Assembly: GCA_964484485.1 (NCBI GenBank) | Contig: CAZAGD010000239.1 | Coordinates: 1 to 38,291 of the forward strand | Origin: CAZAGD01 sp964484485 | Lineage (GTDB): Bacteria > Desulfobacterota > SM23-61 | Direction: 5' to 3' | Length of the DNA stretch: 38,291 nucleotides | In this document: positions 1-8,892 of the stretch, piece by piece | Numbering within the stretch: the first letter of the stretch is position 1 | How the letters are laid out: each line of letters begins with the position of its first letter | The notes under the pieces: model-generated | Databases searched by the model: none | Told to the model about the DNA's origin: nothing | What the model saw: only the letters and a program-made list of their open reading frames with translations | Position numbers and translations under genes: made by a program

Positions 1-395
1 AAAAAACGCAAGAATAAAATTTCCATCTGGCGATTTAAATCCGGGGTGATCAACTCATAAGAGATTTTAGAACCGGGTAAAGTCAAGGTTTTACGGCGAT
101 TACGGCGCACCACTTTGACATCCTGGACATAGCTCCGACCATCTTGTTTCCGAGCTTCAAAAGCAGGTACTACATTTAAAAAATTACGACTATTTGCCTC
201 GTTAGAAAAAAGGCTAACTACACTTATCCCAAATTCTTGGGCAATTTTCTTTAATGAACTAACCGAGGGTTGAGCTAAACCCCTTTCTATCTGGCTCAAG
301 AAACTCTTGGAAAGACCAGTTTTTTGCGAAAGAAGCTCTAAGGTTAATTTTCGCTTGCGCCTTTCCTCCCTGATTTTTTCCCCTAAGTTTTCCAT
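1..395 (-). CDS. XRE-family transcriptional regulator with probable cupin domain (3' end outside window)
   Basis: I translated this from the complement of the first 395 bases; the frame is open to the window edge, so the C-terminus is missing. The start is the ATG whose complement is at 393-395. The first 65 or so residues form a classic XRE helix-turn-helix: an N-terminal basic helix (GEKIREERRKRKLTLELLS), the recognition region TGLSKSFLSQIERG, then PSVSSLKKIAQEFGISVVSLF. The remainder (residues about 66-131) contains VVRRNRRKTLTLPGS followed by ISYELITPDLNRQMEIL, which resembles the start of the cupin sensor domain in HTH-cupin regulators. It diverges from the acyl-CoA synthetase gene at 564 across an AT-rich gap holding an inverted repeat, so it probably controls itself, that gene, or both. 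The HTH assignment is firm; the cupin domain is inferred from a partial sequence. Confidence 0.85.
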   Translation of the reverse strand, partial: MENLGEKIREERRKRKLTLELLSQKTGLSKSFLSQIERGLAQPSVSSLKKIAQEFGISVVSLFSNEANSRNFLNVVPAFEARKQDGRSYVQDVKVVRRNRRKTLTLPGSKISYELITPDLNRQMEILFLRF

Positions 396-405
396 TTGAA
401 ATCAA

Positions 406-463
406 ATCAAAATTTTTTTCAATTTTATGTTCATTTTTTCAGTATGTCAAGAAAAATTTTGAT
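406..463. promoter_or_regulatory. Candidate operator: inverted repeat between divergent genes
   Basis: Two AT-rich arms (406-417, ATCAAAATTTTT, and 452-463, AAAAATTTTGAT) are exact reverse complements, with centres about 46 bp apart. They lie between the XRE regulator start and the gene at 564. HTH-cupin regulators commonly bind palindromes in divergent intergenic regions. The low complexity of the sequence makes chance a real alternative. Confidence 0.35.
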
Positions 464-563
464 ATAAATTAAAATCTTGCCTTTTATCCTTTTTTTATGA
501 TAAATTAATTTGCTTTTTAAAAAACAGAGAAGTCTTTAGCATATTTGCATATAAGGAGAAAAA

Positions 564-1958
564 ATGTCAGAAAAATTCGAGAAGTTTTTTGCCCCCCAAA
601 GTGTTGTTGTTGTAGGGGCTTCTGCTATTCGCCATAAGCCTGGGAATGATGTCATCCGCAATATTTTAGCCAATGGGTATAAAGGAAAGATTTATTTAGT
701 CAACCCTAAAGGAGGGGAAATTTTAGGCCTAAAAGTGGAGAAATCCATTCAAGACCTCCCCGAAGGGATTGATCTGGCTATTATTATCCTTCCAGCCAGC
801 GCTAACCCCCAAGCCATCAGAGAATGTGCAGCCAAAGGGATAAAGGCCATCGTCTTAGCGGCGGGCGGATTTTCAGAAGTCGATGAGAGTGGAGAAAAAT
901 TACAAGCAGAATTAGTCCGGGCCATCAAAGAGACAGGGGTGCGGGTTATTGGTCCGAACACCTCAGGGCACACTTCCACTCCCCATAATTTTACCTCCAG
1001 TTTCTTTCCCCTGGGCAAAATACCGAGAGGGAATATCTCTTATATCGCCCAGACCGGAAATTTTGCTACCCATACCATGAGATACATTGCCACTGCCGAA
1101 AATTTTGGCGTGGCCCGGGTGGTGGGATTAGGCAATAAAGTGGATATTGAAGAAAGCGAAGTGCTCTCCTATTTGGGAGACGATGAAGAAACAAAGGCCA
1201 TCTTCATTTATTTGGAAAGTTTTAAAAACCCGAGGAAATTCTTGGAAGTTGCCAAGGAAGTAACTAAGAAAAAGCCGGTCATTCTCTTGAAAGGAGGAAG
1301 GACTCCTGAAGGCGCCAAGGCTGCCGTGGCCCATACAGCAGCGATGGCTGCTGAAGATCGCGTAGTTGATGGAGCGTTAAAGCAATGCGGAATTGTCCGC
1401 ATTCATAAATACTCTCATCTCTTCCAAGTAGCTAAAGCAATTTCTTTCATGTCTCTTCCTTCGGGAAACAAAGTGAGTTTTTTAGCTCCCTCTGGGGCTA
1501 TGTTAGTCGTCCTGACAGATTTATGTTTATCTTTGGGACTGCGCGTCCCAGACTTTGCCGAGCCAACGCGCCAGTTCTTACAGGATATCAGCCCCCCCAT
1601 TGTGCGCATGCGCAATCCCGTAGATATATGGTTTGCCGCCGGCCTTCATGGAGTAGAATTTGCTTACCGCGAAGGAACAGAGGCTGCCCTGAAAGATCCT
1701 AATATTGATGCCGTAGTTCCTATTCTTCTTTTGACTGATGAGACCGGAGTGCCTCCTCTGGATTTCTTAGTTGAGTTAGCGCAAAAATATCCCCATAAGT
1801 CCATCTACGTCACTTTTACGGGGGAGAAAAAGCATATGGAGGCGGCCAAAGCATTTTTAGAGCCTCGGGGAGTGCCCACTTTTTTTCTTATTGAAGAACC
1901 ATTTGAAGTTTTGTCCATCTTAGCCAAATGTCGCCAAGCGATTAGCCAGGGAATTTAG
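564..1958 (+). CDS. ADP-forming acyl-CoA synthetase, alpha-type subunit (CoA-binding and ligase domains)
   Basis: This 464-residue protein has the layout of the alpha subunit of ADP-forming acyl-CoA synthetases (succinyl-CoA synthetase superfamily). A Rossmann CoA-binding domain comes first (VVVVGAS at 14-20, then a NPKGGEILG segment), followed by two flavodoxin-like ligase domains. The phospho-carrier histidine is visible as AHT with His257, after the LLKGGRTPEGAKAA segment. The usual GPNCxG motif near residue 130 reads GPNTSG, so the Cys is replaced. The length matches the separate alpha chain; the ATP-grasp beta domain is absent and no beta gene is seen in this window. AAGGAG precedes the ATG. 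It probably makes an acyl-CoA from an organic acid, or the reverse with ATP gain, together with a beta subunit encoded elsewhere. The specific acid cannot be read from sequence. Confidence 0.85.
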   Translation: MSEKFEKFFAPQSVVVVGASAIRHKPGNDVIRNILANGYKGKIYLVNPKGGEILGLKVEKSIQDLPEGIDLAIIILPASANPQAIRECAAKGIKAIVLAAGGFSEVDESGEKLQAELVRAIKETGVRVIGPNTSGHTSTPHNFTSSFFPLGKIPRGNISYIAQTGNFATHTMRYIATAENFGVARVVGLGNKVDIEESEVLSYLGDDEETKAIFIYLESFKNPRKFLEVAKEVTKKKPVILLKGGRTPEGAKAAVAHTAAMAAEDRVVDGALKQCGIVRIHKYSHLFQVAKAISFMSLPSGNKVSFLAPSGAMLVVLTDLCLSLGLRVPDFAEPTRQFLQDISPPIVRMRNPVDIWFAAGLHGVEFAYREGTEAALKDPNIDAVVPILLLTDETGVPPLDFLVELAQKYPHKSIYVTFTGEKKHMEAAKAFLEPRGVPTFFLIEEPFEVLSILAKCRQAISQGI

Positions 1959-2205
1959 AGATAAAATAATCCCTCATTTTCCCTCCCCTCATTGCGAGCC
2001 GACTCTCTTCTCGCCCTGCCCGGCGAGATTGGGTCGTAATTGGACAATGGGAATAAATATGGGATTTAGCAAAAAGGGGAATTGATAAAAAGGGAATTTG
2101 CAATTTCCCAATTTTCCACTATTCCATCATTCCAATATTCCCTTATTTCACTATTCCAGATTAGCCCGGTCGGGTCCCTTGCCGATTATATAATCCCCAA
2201 ACGTA

Positions 2206-2305
2206 GGGCAAGGGCTCGTCCCTTGCTTCATTTTGCAAGCCACAAGGGCTTGCGCTATGAAAAATTAAAGGAGCCTTAATGTATGGCAAGGGTTCGTCCC
2301 TTGCC
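2206..2305. repeat. Cluster of three short REP-like hairpins in a 540-base gene-free gap
   Basis: The gap 1959-2502 contains no convincing gene. Within it are three short stem-loops: GCAAGGG/CCCTTGC (2208-2214 and 2220-2226), GCAAGCC/GGCTTGC (2235-2241 and 2247-2253), and a perfect 8-bp stem GGCAAGGG/CCCTTGCC (2285-2292 and 2298-2305). The first and third share the near-identical unit GGCAAGGG-YTCGT-CCCTTGC. A further CCCTTGCC lies at 2177-2184. The surrounding DNA is low-complexity pyrimidine-rich sequence. This looks like a dispersed intergenic repeat. It sits just upstream of the TAXI transporter genes. Confidence 0.5.
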
Positions 2306-2502
2306 GAATTTGGCAAGCTCTCGCGAAAGCGGGAGTCCAGAAATGCTTTGAAAATACTGGATTTCTGCCTGAGCAGAAATGACTCAATTGCATCCCGAAG
2401 GACTTTTCCAGAGATCTCATAAAAAAATCTTGACTAAAATGGGAATATTGGATAATTTACTTTTAATTTTCATTGCTAAAATTAATTTTAAGGGAGGGAA
2501 AT

Positions 2503-3453
2503 ATGAAGAAGAGACTATTAATTTTGAGTTTATGCGCTGCTTTCTTAATTTTTGCTCAAGGAGCTTTTGCCCAGAAAATTGACCTCAAAATGATGACTGG
2601 CCCCATGGGTGGTTCCTGGTATCCCTTAGGAGGTGCCATCGCTGACGCTGTTCAAAAAGAAATCCCTGGAGTTACTATTGCCGTTGCTCCTGGCGGCGGA
2701 GTTGCTAATGTAGAAGGGATAGAATTTGGCAAGTGTGATATTGCTTTTTCCAATTCCAGTTCAGGGGTAGACGCCATTTACGGTCGGCCACCTTTTAAGC
2801 AAAAAATACAAGGCATGCGGCAATTGGCCAATTTATACCCCCAGTATTTTCAAATGGTGGTTTTAGAAGATTCAGGAATTAAATCAGTAGCAGACCTGAA
2901 AGGAAAACGCATTTCTCCCGGCCCTAAAGGACATACAGGAGAATTTGCTGCCCAGCAAGTGTTACAAGTTTATGGGCTTTCTTATAAAGATATGTCAAAA
3001 GTCCATCATGTTAGCTATACCGATACTGTTGCCCTTATGAAAGATGGTCATTGCGATGCTTGGCTGTTGACGACAACTATTCCTGCCTCTTCTATTATGG
3101 ACTTAGCCTCGGCGCGGAAAATCCGGCTATTGCCTCTTCCCGAAGATAAAATACAGGCTATGCAAAAGCTTAATGCGGGGTATATAAAAAGAACTGTTCC
3201 CAAAGGCACGTACCCCGGCGTTGATTACGATGTTCCTGGAATCGGTTGGTTTACGCATTTAGTGGTGAGCGCTAAGTTACCTGATGATTTAGTCTATAAT
3301 ATTACAAAAGTTCTGGCAAAAAATTTAGACCGCTTTGGCCAAGTGGTTAAAGATATGAAAGGGGCTACGGCAAAAGACTTAGCTATGGACATTGGCATTC
3401 CCTTCCATCCGGGAGCATTGAAGTATTACAAAGAAATTGGAGCAATAAAATAG
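2503..3453 (+). CDS. TAXI-family TRAP transporter substrate-binding protein
   Basis: This is the periplasmic receptor of a TAXI-type TRAP importer. I chose the ATG at 2503 over an upstream ATG at 2473 because AGGGAGGG lies directly before it and the protein then opens with a clean signal peptide (MKKRLLILSLCAAFLIF, cleavage after GAFA). The mature protein starts KIDLKMMTGPMGGSWYPLGG, the characteristic TAXI N-terminus, followed by TIAVAPGGGVANVEGIEFGK and later KGKRISPGPKGHTGE, in the ligand-binding lobe. At 316 residues the length is normal. The permease follows after a strong terminator. TAXI systems carry carboxylates such as glutamate or 2-oxoglutarate in the few characterised cases; the ligand here is unknown. 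Confidence 0.93.
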   Translation: MKKRLLILSLCAAFLIFAQGAFAQKIDLKMMTGPMGGSWYPLGGAIADAVQKEIPGVTIAVAPGGGVANVEGIEFGKCDIAFSNSSSGVDAIYGRPPFKQKIQGMRQLANLYPQYFQMVVLEDSGIKSVADLKGKRISPGPKGHTGEFAAQQVLQVYGLSYKDMSKVHHVSYTDTVALMKDGHCDAWLLTTTIPASSIMDLASARKIRLLPLPEDKIQAMQKLNAGYIKRTVPKGTYPGVDYDVPGIGWFTHLVVSAKLPDDLVYNITKVLAKNLDRFGQVVKDMKGATAKDLAMDIGIPFHPGALKYYKEIGAIK

Positions 3454-3470
3454 GATTATAAATTTACTCT

Positions 3471-3505
3471 TTCCCCGGGGAAACTGTTCCCCGGGGAATT
3501 TTTTT
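3471..3505 (+). terminator. Strong intrinsic terminator between TAXI receptor and permease
   Basis: A perfect 12-bp stem (TTCCCCGGGGAA at 3471-3482 and again at 3487-3498) closes a 4-base loop and is followed by seven T residues. It begins 17 bases after the receptor stop codon. Partial read-through would make more receptor than permease, the usual stoichiometry of binding-protein importers. Confidence 0.85.
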
Positions 3506-3631
3506 GTTTGAATTCTTAATTTTAAAGAATTCTTCATTTTATTCGTTCCTTTTCACCAACGGGATGATTAGTTTTAACCTAAGACCTTGAATCGAAGACA
3601 TTGTTTAGTAGATGATTATAGAGGAAGCTAA

Positions 3632-5479
3632 ATGGAACCTAAAGCGCGTGGATTGGTCGTTAAAATAACCGCCATTATAGCTATTGCTATGTCTACCTAT
3701 CATCTTTTTACAGGGGCTTTTGGGGCTCCAGAGGCCCTTTTACATCGCTCCATCCATCTTCTTTTTACTTTAGTATTAGTGTTTCTTATCAACCCAACTA
3801 GTAAGCAGCAACGAAAATGGTGGCTGGATATTACCATTATCTCTGTTTCTTTAGTGGGCATATTCTATCTCTTTTGGAACTATGAATATTTCATTACCCG
3901 TTACCCTTATGTTCATCCTTTAAGTAAATCTGATCTAATATTGGGTATTATTATTACTTTAATACTTTTAGAAGCCGCCCGCCGCAGCATTGGTATGGCC
4001 ATGCCGATCACTGCTGTTATTTTTATTATCTATGCTTATTTAGGGCCTCATATGCCGGGTCTCTTAAGGCATGCTGGCCAGAATACAGAAAACATAATCG
4101 ATCAATTATATATGACTACCGAAGGAATTTTCGGTATCCCCTTAGGAGTTTCCGCAACTTATGTCATTCTTTTTGTTATTTTTGGGGCTTTCTTAGAAAG
4201 ATCAGGCACAGGAGAATTCTTCATGGAATTAGCCGCCTCGACAACCGGAAAAACCCGCGGTGGACCTGGAAAAATCGCTGTAGTATCAAGCAGTTTATTT
4301 GGGACTATCTCCGGGAGCGCCGTGGCCAATGTTATGGTCACTGGTCAGTTTACTATCCCTATGATGAAAAAAACAGGTTTTCAACCTCATTTCGCCGGAG
4401 CAGTAGAAGCTACTGCCTCAACGGGAGGACAGATAATGCCTCCGGTTATGGGAGCAGCTGCTTTTGTAATGGCGGAATTTACTGGACTTCCTTATATTAC
4501 CGTGTGCAAGCATGCTCTTATTCCGGCAATCCTTTACTATTTGTCTTGTTTTATGGCTATTCATTTTGAAGCTATTCGCACTAATCTCAAAGGAATTCTG
4601 GAAGAAACCCCCAATCTGGCCACAGTACTCTTAGGGAAAGGGCATCTCCTCTTTCCGGTGGCTGTCATAATTTATATGATGTTCGCCGGCTACACGCCAA
4701 TGTATGCCTGTATTTTTGCGATTATTTCTGTGGTTATCCTGGCCAATTTTAAAAAAGCTTCGCGCATGGGTGTAATAAAAATTTTACAAGCCTTAGAAGA
4801 GGGAGCCAAAGGGACAGTTAGCGTAGCCATAGCTTGTGCTTGTGCCGGCATAATTATAGGGGTTATTAACCTCACTGGTTTAGGATTGAAGTTTACCAGT
4901 TTTGTTCTTCTTTTGGCTGGCGAATCTTTGGCCTTGGCTTTGGTTTTTACGATGATCGCGGGCATTGTTTTAGGAATGGGACTACCAACGACAGCGGCCT
5001 ATATTGTGATGGCTGCTTTGCTCGTTCCTGCTTTAGTAAAACTGGGAATTCCCACCATTGCTGCCCACATGTTTGCTTTTTATTACGCCATTATTTCCGC
5101 TATTACTCCTCCGGTCGCCTTAGCTGTATATGCCGGAGCTGGCCTAGCGGGCTCAAATATGTGGAAAACCGGTTTTGCCGCTGTGCGCATCGGTGCTCCA
5201 GGATTTATTATCCCTTTCATGTTTGCTTATGAGCCTTCCCTTCTCTTTATCGGCTCATCTTGGTCCATCATCACTTCTTTTTTTACGGCCTCTATCGGCG
5301 TAGTCATGCTGGCTGCGGGCATGATGGGCTGGTTCTTGCGCGAAACGAATTGGATCGAAAGAATCTTGCTTATAGCGGCAGCTATTTTATTGATTAAACC
5401 AGGATTTTATTCGGATATTATTGGCTTTATCTTTTTAGGTTTGGTGATCTTCATGCAGAAAATACGCCAGAAAAAATAG
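3632..5479 (+). CDS. TAXI-type TRAP transporter fused permease (DctQM-like)
   Basis: This 615-residue, extremely hydrophobic protein is the fused small and large membrane subunit typical of TAXI TRAP transporters. The N-terminal part (to about residue 120) has roughly four membrane segments resembling DctQ. The remainder is a DctM-like domain with repeated motifs such as GTISGSAVANVMVTGQFTIP, PPVMGAAAFVMAEFTG and GLPTTAAYIVMAALLVPAL, which form the substrate and ion pathway. A weak GAGG Shine-Dalgarno precedes the ATG. It pairs with the receptor at 2503, giving ion-driven uptake of an organic anion across the inner membrane. No sign of truncation. Confidence 0.93.
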   Translation: MEPKARGLVVKITAIIAIAMSTYHLFTGAFGAPEALLHRSIHLLFTLVLVFLINPTSKQQRKWWLDITIISVSLVGIFYLFWNYEYFITRYPYVHPLSKSDLILGIIITLILLEAARRSIGMAMPITAVIFIIYAYLGPHMPGLLRHAGQNTENIIDQLYMTTEGIFGIPLGVSATYVILFVIFGAFLERSGTGEFFMELAASTTGKTRGGPGKIAVVSSSLFGTISGSAVANVMVTGQFTIPMMKKTGFQPHFAGAVEATASTGGQIMPPVMGAAAFVMAEFTGLPYITVCKHALIPAILYYLSCFMAIHFEAIRTNLKGILEETPNLATVLLGKGHLLFPVAVIIYMMFAGYTPMYACIFAIISVVILANFKKASRMGVIKILQALEEGAKGTVSVAIACACAGIIIGVINLTGLGLKFTSFVLLLAGESLALALVFTMIAGIVLGMGLPTTAAYIVMAALLVPALVKLGIPTIAAHMFAFYYAIISAITPPVALAVYAGAGLAGSNMWKTGFAAVRIGAPGFIIPFMFAYEPSLLFIGSSWSIITSFFTASIGVVMLAAGMMGWFLRETNWIERILLIAAAILLIKPGFYSDIIGFIFLGLVIFMQKIRQKK

Positions 5480-5621
5480 GTAAATACTCCGGATAGCTTT
5501 ATCACCCCTGAACGAAGAAAATCCCTTTATCTTTTTCCTTTCCCCAGCGGGAAATTTAAGGGGCCAGGAGGAAAAGTAATTTACAGATTAACCACTAAAT
5601 TTTCCATGTGAGGAATTAAAA

Positions 5622-7274
5622 ATGAAAAAAAGAAGTGATCTGCTTATTACCGGTGATGCCCGCGTAGCTAATCGGGCCCTTTTGCGAGCTCTCGGCTTGA
5701 CCGATGCTGACTTCGACAAACCTTTCATCGGCGTCATTAATACTTGGAGTGAGATTAACCCCGGGCATGTCCACCTGCGCCAACTCGCGGAGGCTGTGAA
5801 ACAAGGTATTCGCGCTAATGGTGGCGTACCCTTTGAGATAAATACTATTGCCCTCTGCGATGGCATTGCCCAAGGGCATGAAGGTATGAAATATATCTTG
5901 CCCAGTCGTAACTTAATAGCCGATTCCATTGAACTGGCCGTCCAGGCTAACCGCTTCGATGCGCTTGTCTTATTAGCTTCCTGTGATAAGATCGTCCCTG
6001 CTTGCTGGCTGGCTGTAGCACGGCTGGATATCCCGGCTATTATGGTCACTGGGGGACCGATGATGCCCGGACGCTATAAGGGAGAAGATTTAGTCCTGCC
6101 TCAAGCCCGTGAGGCAGTAGGACGTTTACGGCGGGGAGAAATTACTGAAGAAGAATTTAAAGAAATAGAGGAAAGTATCTGCCCGGGCCCAGGTTCCTGT
6201 TCGATGATGGGTACGGCTAATTCCACCAGTATTCTAACTGAGGTCCTGGGTCTTTCTCTTCCCGGATGCGGAACAGCGCACGCCGTAAACGCCAAAAAGA
6301 TCCGTTTAGCTCGCGCCAGCGGCGAACAAATTATGGAGTTATGGCAAAAAAATCTGCGGCCTTCCCAGATCTTGACGCTATCTGCCCTGCGCAACGCCAT
6401 AACCGTCAGCATGGCCCTCGGCGGGTCTACTAATGTAGTCCTGCATCTCTTAGCGTTGGCTTATGAATTAAACATTCCTCTATCTCTGGAAACTTTCGAT
6501 GAGATCAGCCGGCAAGTTCCTTTTATCTGCAATATTCGGCCAAGCGGTAAATATCCTATTTTAGCCCTAGAAGAAGCCGGTGGCGTACCTGCTATTTTAA
6601 ACGAAATTCGCTTCCTTTTGGACCTCTCGGTCATGACCGTCACGGGCAATAACATGCTGGAAAATATTAAGGGGGCCCAAAATAGGAATCCAGAAGTGAT
6701 ATGTTCTCCTCAAAATCCTTTGCGCAGAGAAGGAGGTATTGCTATCTTACGCGGCTCCTTGGCTCCGGGAGGGTCAGTAGTCAAGCAATCTGCTGTCTCT
6801 GAGAAAATGCTGGTGCATACAGGACCTGCTCGCGTTTTTGAAAATGAAGAGTCAGCTCGCGAAACTGTTTTGACAGGTCAAATAAAATCAGGAGAAGTGG
6901 TCGTCATTCGCTATGAAGGACCTAAAGGCGGGCCAGGTATGCGGGAAATGCTTAGTGTGACCGCTTCCATAGTCGGTATGGGCCTGGCTGATTCTGTAGC
7001 TTTAGTTACTGATGGTCGTTTTTCTGGCTCCACTCGGGGACCTTGTATCGGTCACATAGTCCCAGAAGCTCAAGATGGAGGTCCCATCGCTTTGGTGAAA
7101 GATGGGGACTTGATAAGTATCAATATACCTCAGCGTCGGTTGGATCTCCTTGTCCCCCCCGCGGAGATGGAAAAGCGCCGTCGAGATTGGAGTGCTCCTC
7201 CCCTAAAAATTAATAAGGGCTATCTAAAAAGTTACGCCGAAAAAGTAAGCAGCGCAGACAAAGGGTGCATCTAA
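5622..7274 (+). CDS. ilvD: Dihydroxy-acid dehydratase family protein (IlvD/Edd)
   Basis: This 550-residue protein belongs to the IlvD/Edd family, Fe-S dehydratases converting 2,3-dihydroxy acids to 2-oxo acids. Visible landmarks are CDGIAQGHEGM (Cys79, Asp80), the SCDK motif (Cys121, Asp122, Lys123) and GPGSCSMMGTANS (Cys193), plus the C-terminal GRFSG segment. The first cluster-cysteine position found in the E. coli type reads NPGH (Gly48). From memory this is normal in a large branch of bacterial enzymes, so it is not necessarily a defect. GAGG precedes the start. In branched-chain amino acid synthesis it would act before transamination. Here it lies among transport and 2-hydroxy-acid oxidation genes with no ilvC or ilvN nearby, so a catabolic sugar-acid or dihydroxy-acid role is possible. 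Confidence 0.88.
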   Translation: MKKRSDLLITGDARVANRALLRALGLTDADFDKPFIGVINTWSEINPGHVHLRQLAEAVKQGIRANGGVPFEINTIALCDGIAQGHEGMKYILPSRNLIADSIELAVQANRFDALVLLASCDKIVPACWLAVARLDIPAIMVTGGPMMPGRYKGEDLVLPQAREAVGRLRRGEITEEEFKEIEESICPGPGSCSMMGTANSTSILTEVLGLSLPGCGTAHAVNAKKIRLARASGEQIMELWQKNLRPSQILTLSALRNAITVSMALGGSTNVVLHLLALAYELNIPLSLETFDEISRQVPFICNIRPSGKYPILALEEAGGVPAILNEIRFLLDLSVMTVTGNNMLENIKGAQNRNPEVICSPQNPLRREGGIAILRGSLAPGGSVVKQSAVSEKMLVHTGPARVFENEESARETVLTGQIKSGEVVVIRYEGPKGGPGMREMLSVTASIVGMGLADSVALVTDGRFSGSTRGPCIGHIVPEAQDGGPIALVKDGDLISINIPQRRLDLLVPPAEMEKRRRDWSAPPLKINKGYLKSYAEKVSSADKGCI

Positions 7275-7451
7275 ATTTTTCCTCCCCTTAAATATTGAGA
7301 GCTCATATCTCATTGCCGACAGATAATCAATTATCGACGCGCCTTGCTTAAAAAATATTTAAAAGGTGAGAAATAGCTGTTACAATAAATTAGTGATCCA
7401 AGCATGATCATCATCATGGTAAAAAGGAGGAATAGAAGTTAAAAAATATTT

Positions 7452-8855
7452 ATGCTTGAAAAAAATATTGTTAAACGGCTACGCCAAATTCTTGATGGAG
7501 AAAATGTATATGATGATTACGAGACAAGAGTTTGTTACTCCTACGACGCCACCAACATCAAATACCTTCCCGATTTAGTGGTATTTCCTAAAACTCCCCA
7601 GCAAATATCGGAAATACTTAAACTGGCTAATTCCGCCCGATTCCCAGTAATTCCCCGCGGGGCCGGAACCGGTTTTACAGGTGGAACTTTGCCAGTGGAA
7701 GGCGGAGTGATTTTAGTTCTTACAAAAATGAATAAAATTCTGCATGTTGATCCAGCTAATCTCCTGGCTATCGTGGAGCCGGGAGTGGTCACTTACGACC
7801 TGCAGAAAGAAGTAGAAAAGATCGGTCTTTTTTACCCACCCGACCCGGCTAGTTTAAAGAGTTCGACTATTGGCGGAAACGTGGCCGAAGGTGCCGGTGG
7901 TCCGCGGGCCGTAAAATACGGAACGACAAAAGATTATGTCTTGGGTTTGGAAGTAGTCCTGCCCACTGGCGAAATAATTTCCACAGGAGTGCAGACCGTA
8001 AAAAGTGTCGTCGGCTATGACCTTACCAAACTATTAGTTGGTTCAGAAGGAACTCTGGGCGTTATCACCAAAATAATTCTGCGCTTAATACCGTTACCCA
8101 AAGCTAAGCGCACCATGATGGTTATTTTCCCCACCATAGAATCGGCTGCCAATGCCGTCTCGCAAACAATCAGCTCCAAAATAGTCCCGACGACTCTCGA
8201 GTTCATGGATAATGCCTGCATCCGCTGTGTGGAAGATTATTTACACATGGGCCTACCTACCGAAGCAGGCGCTTTATTAATTATCGAAGTCGATGGGGCT
8301 CCCGAAGCATTAGCCAGCGAAATTGAAGAAATTAAGAGAATCTGTCAACTAAATAAAGCGTTAGATATCAAAGTGGCTAATGATAACCAAGAGGCGGAGG
8401 AGCTTTGGAAGGCCAGAAGAGCAGTGTCTGCGGCCGTCGTCAAGCTTAATTCCACAAAGATCAACGAAGATGTTACCGTACCCCGCTCTCGCGTTCCGGA
8501 TATTCTGCGCCGGGTAGAAGAAATCGCCAAGAAATATAATTTGATTATCGTCAACTTTGGCCATGCGGGGGATGGTAATATTCACGTTAACGTATTGATC
8601 GACCGTAAAAAGCCTGGTGAAGAAGATCGAGCTCATGAGGCGGTCAAAGAGATCTTCGCGGCCACTTTAGAATTGGGTGGAACCATTTCTGGAGAACATG
8701 GTATCGGCATAACCAAAGCCCCTTATATCGCCATGGAGCTTGGCGATATGGGCTTAGAAATTATGAAAAGGATTAAAAAAGTTTTCGATCCCAATAATAT
8801 TTTGAACCCGGGAAAGATTTTTCCGGAAAAATGGAATTTCGCCGGTCAAGGATAA
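7452..8855 (+). CDS. GlcD-like FAD-dependent 2-hydroxy-acid dehydrogenase
   Basis: This is a flavoprotein of the glycolate oxidase GlcD / D-lactate dehydrogenase family, 467 residues. The N-terminal FAD-binding (PCMH-type) domain shows VIPRGAGTGFTGG (residues 66-78) and SSTIGGNVAEGAGGPRAVKYG, and the C-terminal domain shows FGHAGDGNIHVN and SGEHGIGITKAPY, the usual flavin and substrate region. The only good ribosome site (AAGGAGG at about 7424-7430) is more than 20 bases before the ATG, and an in-frame stop lies at 7440-7442, so translation initiation is unusual or weak. It is followed 37 bases later by its Fe-S partner. Expected role: oxidation of a D-2-hydroxy acid to a 2-oxo acid, with electrons passed to the Fe-S subunit. 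Confidence 0.88.
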   Translation: MLEKNIVKRLRQILDGENVYDDYETRVCYSYDATNIKYLPDLVVFPKTPQQISEILKLANSARFPVIPRGAGTGFTGGTLPVEGGVILVLTKMNKILHVDPANLLAIVEPGVVTYDLQKEVEKIGLFYPPDPASLKSSTIGGNVAEGAGGPRAVKYGTTKDYVLGLEVVLPTGEIISTGVQTVKSVVGYDLTKLLVGSEGTLGVITKIILRLIPLPKAKRTMMVIFPTIESAANAVSQTISSKIVPTTLEFMDNACIRCVEDYLHMGLPTEAGALLIIEVDGAPEALASEIEEIKRICQLNKALDIKVANDNQEAEELWKARRAVSAAVVKLNSTKINEDVTVPRSRVPDILRRVEEIAKKYNLIIVNFGHAGDGNIHVNVLIDRKKPGEEDRAHEAVKEIFAATLELGGTISGEHGIGITKAPYIAMELGDMGLEIMKRIKKVFDPNNILNPGKIFPEKWNFAGQG

Positions 8856-8892
8856 GGAAACGAGATTTTTTGTTAGTATGTGGGGATTAGCG

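Noticed and set aside
7404..7442. Possible leader peptide (MIIIMVKRRNRS) before the GlcD-like gene, resembling an Ile/Val attenuator
   Set aside because: No ribosome site precedes it and no terminator/antiterminator pair is visible; the Ile run comes from a simple ATC repeat.
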